Positions 62,163 to 64,000 of a stretch of 64,000 nucleotides of DNA are shown in pieces; position 1 is the first letter of the stretch; the number at the start of each line of letters is the position of its first letter. Position numbers and translations under genes: made by a program. Origin of the DNA: Roseomonas sp. AR75 (GTDB lineage Bacteria > Pseudomonadota > Alphaproteobacteria > Acetobacterales > Acetobacteraceae); NCBI RefSeq assembly GCF_005222815.1, contig NZ_STGB01000006.1, positions 62,001 through 126,000 of the forward strand, in the 5' to 3' direction. The notes under the pieces are model-generated. The model was not told the origin of the DNA. It searched no databases and worked only from the letters and a program-made list of their open reading frames with translations.

Positions 62163-63007
62163 GGCCACCGCTCCCGCTGCTGTATCTGTTGGCGCTGGCC
62201 GCCTGTGCCGCGCCGCCGCCGCCGGTGGTCTATCCGCCTTCGGCGGCGGAGCGCGTGGTGCGCATCGCGCTGTCGGAATGGCAGGATTGGGGTGGGCTGC
62301 AGCGCGACGCTTTCGCGCCTCCGTCGGAGGAAAGCCCCGAGGCCGACCCGCAGAACTTCCCCCGGGTGCTGGCCTATTGGCGCGCCGTGCCGACCGATTA
62401 TGGCGCCATCGCCCGCAACCGCCAGCGCTACGAGGCGCTGATGGCGGGCGCGAGGCCGCCGCGCGGCTCGCTCTGGGGCGACTTCGCGTGGTCGGCGGCC
62501 TTCGTGTCCTGGGTGTTCGTCTCGGCCGGGGTGGATGCGCGGGAATTCCCGCCGAGCGCCACGCATTCTCGTTACCTGGACGGGCTGATCGCGGAGTGGC
62601 GGTACTACCCGCACCAGGCGCCTTTCGTGCCGCATGCGCCCGAGGAATACGCGCCGCGGGCGGGCGACCTGCTCTGCGTCGACCGCAGCCGGCGGCCCGT
62701 GCAGCACTGGACGCAGCTTGCCGCCGACAACGGCCGCGCGCGGCCGATGCATTGCGACATCGTCGTGCGCACCGCGCCCGGCGTGATCGAGGCAGTGGGC
62801 GGCAACGTGCTGGATTCCGTCACCCTGACGCGCTTCCCCGCCGACACGGCGGGAAGGGTGCTGCCCGCGCCCGATTGGGCGCCGCCCTTCGTGCTGGTGA
62901 TGGAAAGCCGGCTCGGGCGGCTGCCGCCCTGGACAGCGGGCGACGCGCCCGCGACACCGCAAAATCAGCCGGTCGCGAGCTCCGCGGCGGCGCCGGGAGT
63001 ACGCTGA
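62159..63007 (+). CDS. DUF2272-domain lipoprotein
   Basis: The 282-residue protein starts at a GTG overlapping the stop of the preceding gene. It has a lipoprotein signal (LLYLLALAAC, lipidated Cys at about residue 16) and a DUF2272 domain. The domain shows GSLWGDFAWSAAFVSWVFVS, SRYLDGLIAEWRYYPHQAPF, PRAGDLLCVDRSRRPVQHWT and MHCDIVVRTAPGVIEAVGGN. That last pattern of a Cys/His pair with a Gly-rich turn resembles NlpC/P60-like amidases, so a cell-wall or peptide-bond hydrolase role is possible; the family itself is uncharacterised. It is followed directly by the old yellow enzyme gene (stop and start abut). Confidence 0.85.
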   Translation: MRPPLPLLYLLALAACAAPPPPVVYPPSAAERVVRIALSEWQDWGGLQRDAFAPPSEESPEADPQNFPRVLAYWRAVPTDYGAIARNRQRYEALMAGARPPRGSLWGDFAWSAAFVSWVFVSAGVDAREFPPSATHSRYLDGLIAEWRYYPHQAPFVPHAPEEYAPRAGDLLCVDRSRRPVQHWTQLAADNGRARPMHCDIVVRTAPGVIEAVGGNVLDSVTLTRFPADTAGRVLPAPDWAPPFVLVMESRLGRLPPWTAGDAPATPQNQPVASSAAAPGVR

Positions 63008-64000
63008 ATGACCGACCTGTTTGACCCGCTGACGCTGCGCGGCGTGACCTTCGCCAACCGCATCGGCGTCTCGCCCATGTGCATGTATTGCTGCGCCGAC
63101 GACGGGAAGCCGACCGACTGGCACCTGGCGCATCTGCTGCAGCGCGCCATCGGTGGGGCGGGGATGGTGATGGTGGAGGCGACCGGCATCACCGCCGATG
63201 GCCGCATCACGCCGGGCGATGTCGGGCTGTGGGAGGATGGGCAGATTCCCGCCCATGCGCGGCTGGTCCAGGCGCTGGCGCATGCCGGCACGGTGCCGGC
63301 GATCCAGATCGGCCATGCCGGGCGCAAGGGATCGCGCCTGCCGGCCTGGTTCGACGGGCCGGCCGATCCGGGGTGGCAGATCGTCTCGGCCTCCGACCTG
63401 CCGATGGGCAAGTTCGACGCGCCGCGCGCCATGTCGGAGGAGGAGGTGGCGGCGATCCCGGGCCTGTTCGCCGCCTGCGCGCGCCGCGCGGTGCAGGCCG
63501 GCTACCGGCTGATCGAGGTGCATGGCGCGCATGGCTACCTGCTGCACCAGTTCTTCTCGCCGATCTCGAACCGCCGCAACGACCGCTGGGGCGGCGATTT
63601 CGAGGGGCGGACGCGGCTGACGGTGGAATCGGTGCGGGCCGTCCGCGCCGCGATCCCGGAGGACATGCCGCTGGCGCTGCGCATCTCCCATACCGACTGG
63701 ATCGAGGGCGGCTGGACCACCGCGGACAGCGTGGAACTGGCGAAGCGGGTGAAGGCGCTCGGCGTCGATCTTGTCGACTGCTCCTCGGGCGGCATCGACC
63801 CGGACGCCCAGAAGATCCCGATCGGGCCGGGCTACCAGGTGCCGGGCTCGGTCGCGGTGCGGGGAGGCGCGGGCATCGCGACGGCGGCGGTCGGCCTGAT
63901 CACGGAGCCTGAGCAGGCGCAGGCGATCGTGGCGGAGGGCAAGGCGGACATGGTCCTGCTGGCCCGCGCCGTGCTGCGCGACCCCTACTGGCCGGCCCGC
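63008..64000 (+). CDS. old yellow enzyme-family NADH:flavin oxidoreductase, C-terminus beyond window
   Basis: The 331 residues visible form a TIM-barrel FMN enzyme of the YqjM-like class, which reduces activated C=C bonds of enals and enones with NAD(P)H. Key features are the thermophilic-type cysteine in RIGVSPMCMY (redox-modulating Cys), AIQIGHAGRKGS (His/Lys substrate region), YRLIEVHGAHGYLLHQFFSP, ISNRRNDRWGGDFEGRTRLT and DLVDCSSGGI. Phosphate binding is shown by the Gly-rich end of the barrel. The start ATG abuts the DUF2272 stop. The frame is open at the window edge. Confidence 0.93.
   Translation, partial: MTDLFDPLTLRGVTFANRIGVSPMCMYCCADDGKPTDWHLAHLLQRAIGGAGMVMVEATGITADGRITPGDVGLWEDGQIPAHARLVQALAHAGTVPAIQIGHAGRKGSRLPAWFDGPADPGWQIVSASDLPMGKFDAPRAMSEEEVAAIPGLFAACARRAVQAGYRLIEVHGAHGYLLHQFFSPISNRRNDRWGGDFEGRTRLTVESVRAVRAAIPEDMPLALRISHTDWIEGGWTTADSVELAKRVKALGVDLVDCSSGGIDPDAQKIPIGPGYQVPGSVAVRGGAGIATAAVGLITEPEQAQAIVAEGKADMVLLARAVLRDPYWPAR

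Overview
The window is about 64 kb of very GC-rich, gene-dense DNA. It looks like chromosome from an alphaproteobacterium of the Acetobacteraceae/Rhodospirillales type (Roseomonas-like). That placement is an inference from base composition, from ubiquinone genes of alphaproteobacterial type (Coq7, UbiA), from the divergent ubiA/rsmE pair next to a GshA-type glutamate-cysteine ligase, and from a Bug/TctC binding protein. I see no tRNA, rRNA, CRISPR array, insertion sequence or prophage. Many neighbouring genes overlap by 4 bp (ATGA or GTGA), so translational coupling is common.

Layout. 1-1.7 kb: a partial recX, then two exported proteins that share an unusual short repeat. 1.8-4.0 kb: argD-argF. 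4.1-9.0 kb (minus strand): paaX-paaABCDE, the phenylacetyl-CoA epoxidase operon and its repressor. It is littered with GC-rich palindromic repeats, one of them inside the paaD reading frame. 9.1-11.8 kb: a large RTX protein. 11.9-16.7 kb: coq7, a small membrane protein plus zinc alcohol dehydrogenase pair, an orphan tungstate-binding protein, and a divergent alpha/beta-hydrolase and flavin-reductase pair.

16.6-29.9 kb is an exopolysaccharide cluster. The minus strand carries a heparinase-like lyase, a Wzz-like protein, a Wzy/ligase-like membrane protein, a short phosphoglycosyl transferase, a sugar aminotransferase and two glycosyltransferases. The plus strand carries a large Wza/SLBB exporter and a YjbH protein. 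An array of five perfect inverted repeats sits at the start of the YjbH gene. 29.9-34.0 kb: a secreted YD-like repeat protein, an ETFB-type methyltransferase and ubiA, divergent from rsmE-gshA. 34.1-36.8 kb: a GntR regulator divergent from a mannonate dehydratase-like gene and a TctC protein, with two operators in the shared promoter.

37.0-54.6 kb is one seven-gene minus-strand operon: glgE, treS-mak fusion, glgB, glgX, treZ, malQ, treY. It encodes both the GlgE route (trehalose to maltose to maltose-1-phosphate to branched glucan) and the TreY/TreZ route back to trehalose, so a complete glucan-trehalose cycle is in one transcript. Its GlgE has an extra N-terminal copy of its own barrel that has lost the catalytic residues. 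55.0-64.0 kb: an RraA-like protein, a di-haem cytochrome lipoprotein, a dienelactone hydrolase flanked by two copies of a hairpin repeat, an FAD oxidoreductase, an unrecognised 597-residue protein, a DUF2272 lipoprotein and a partial old yellow enzyme.
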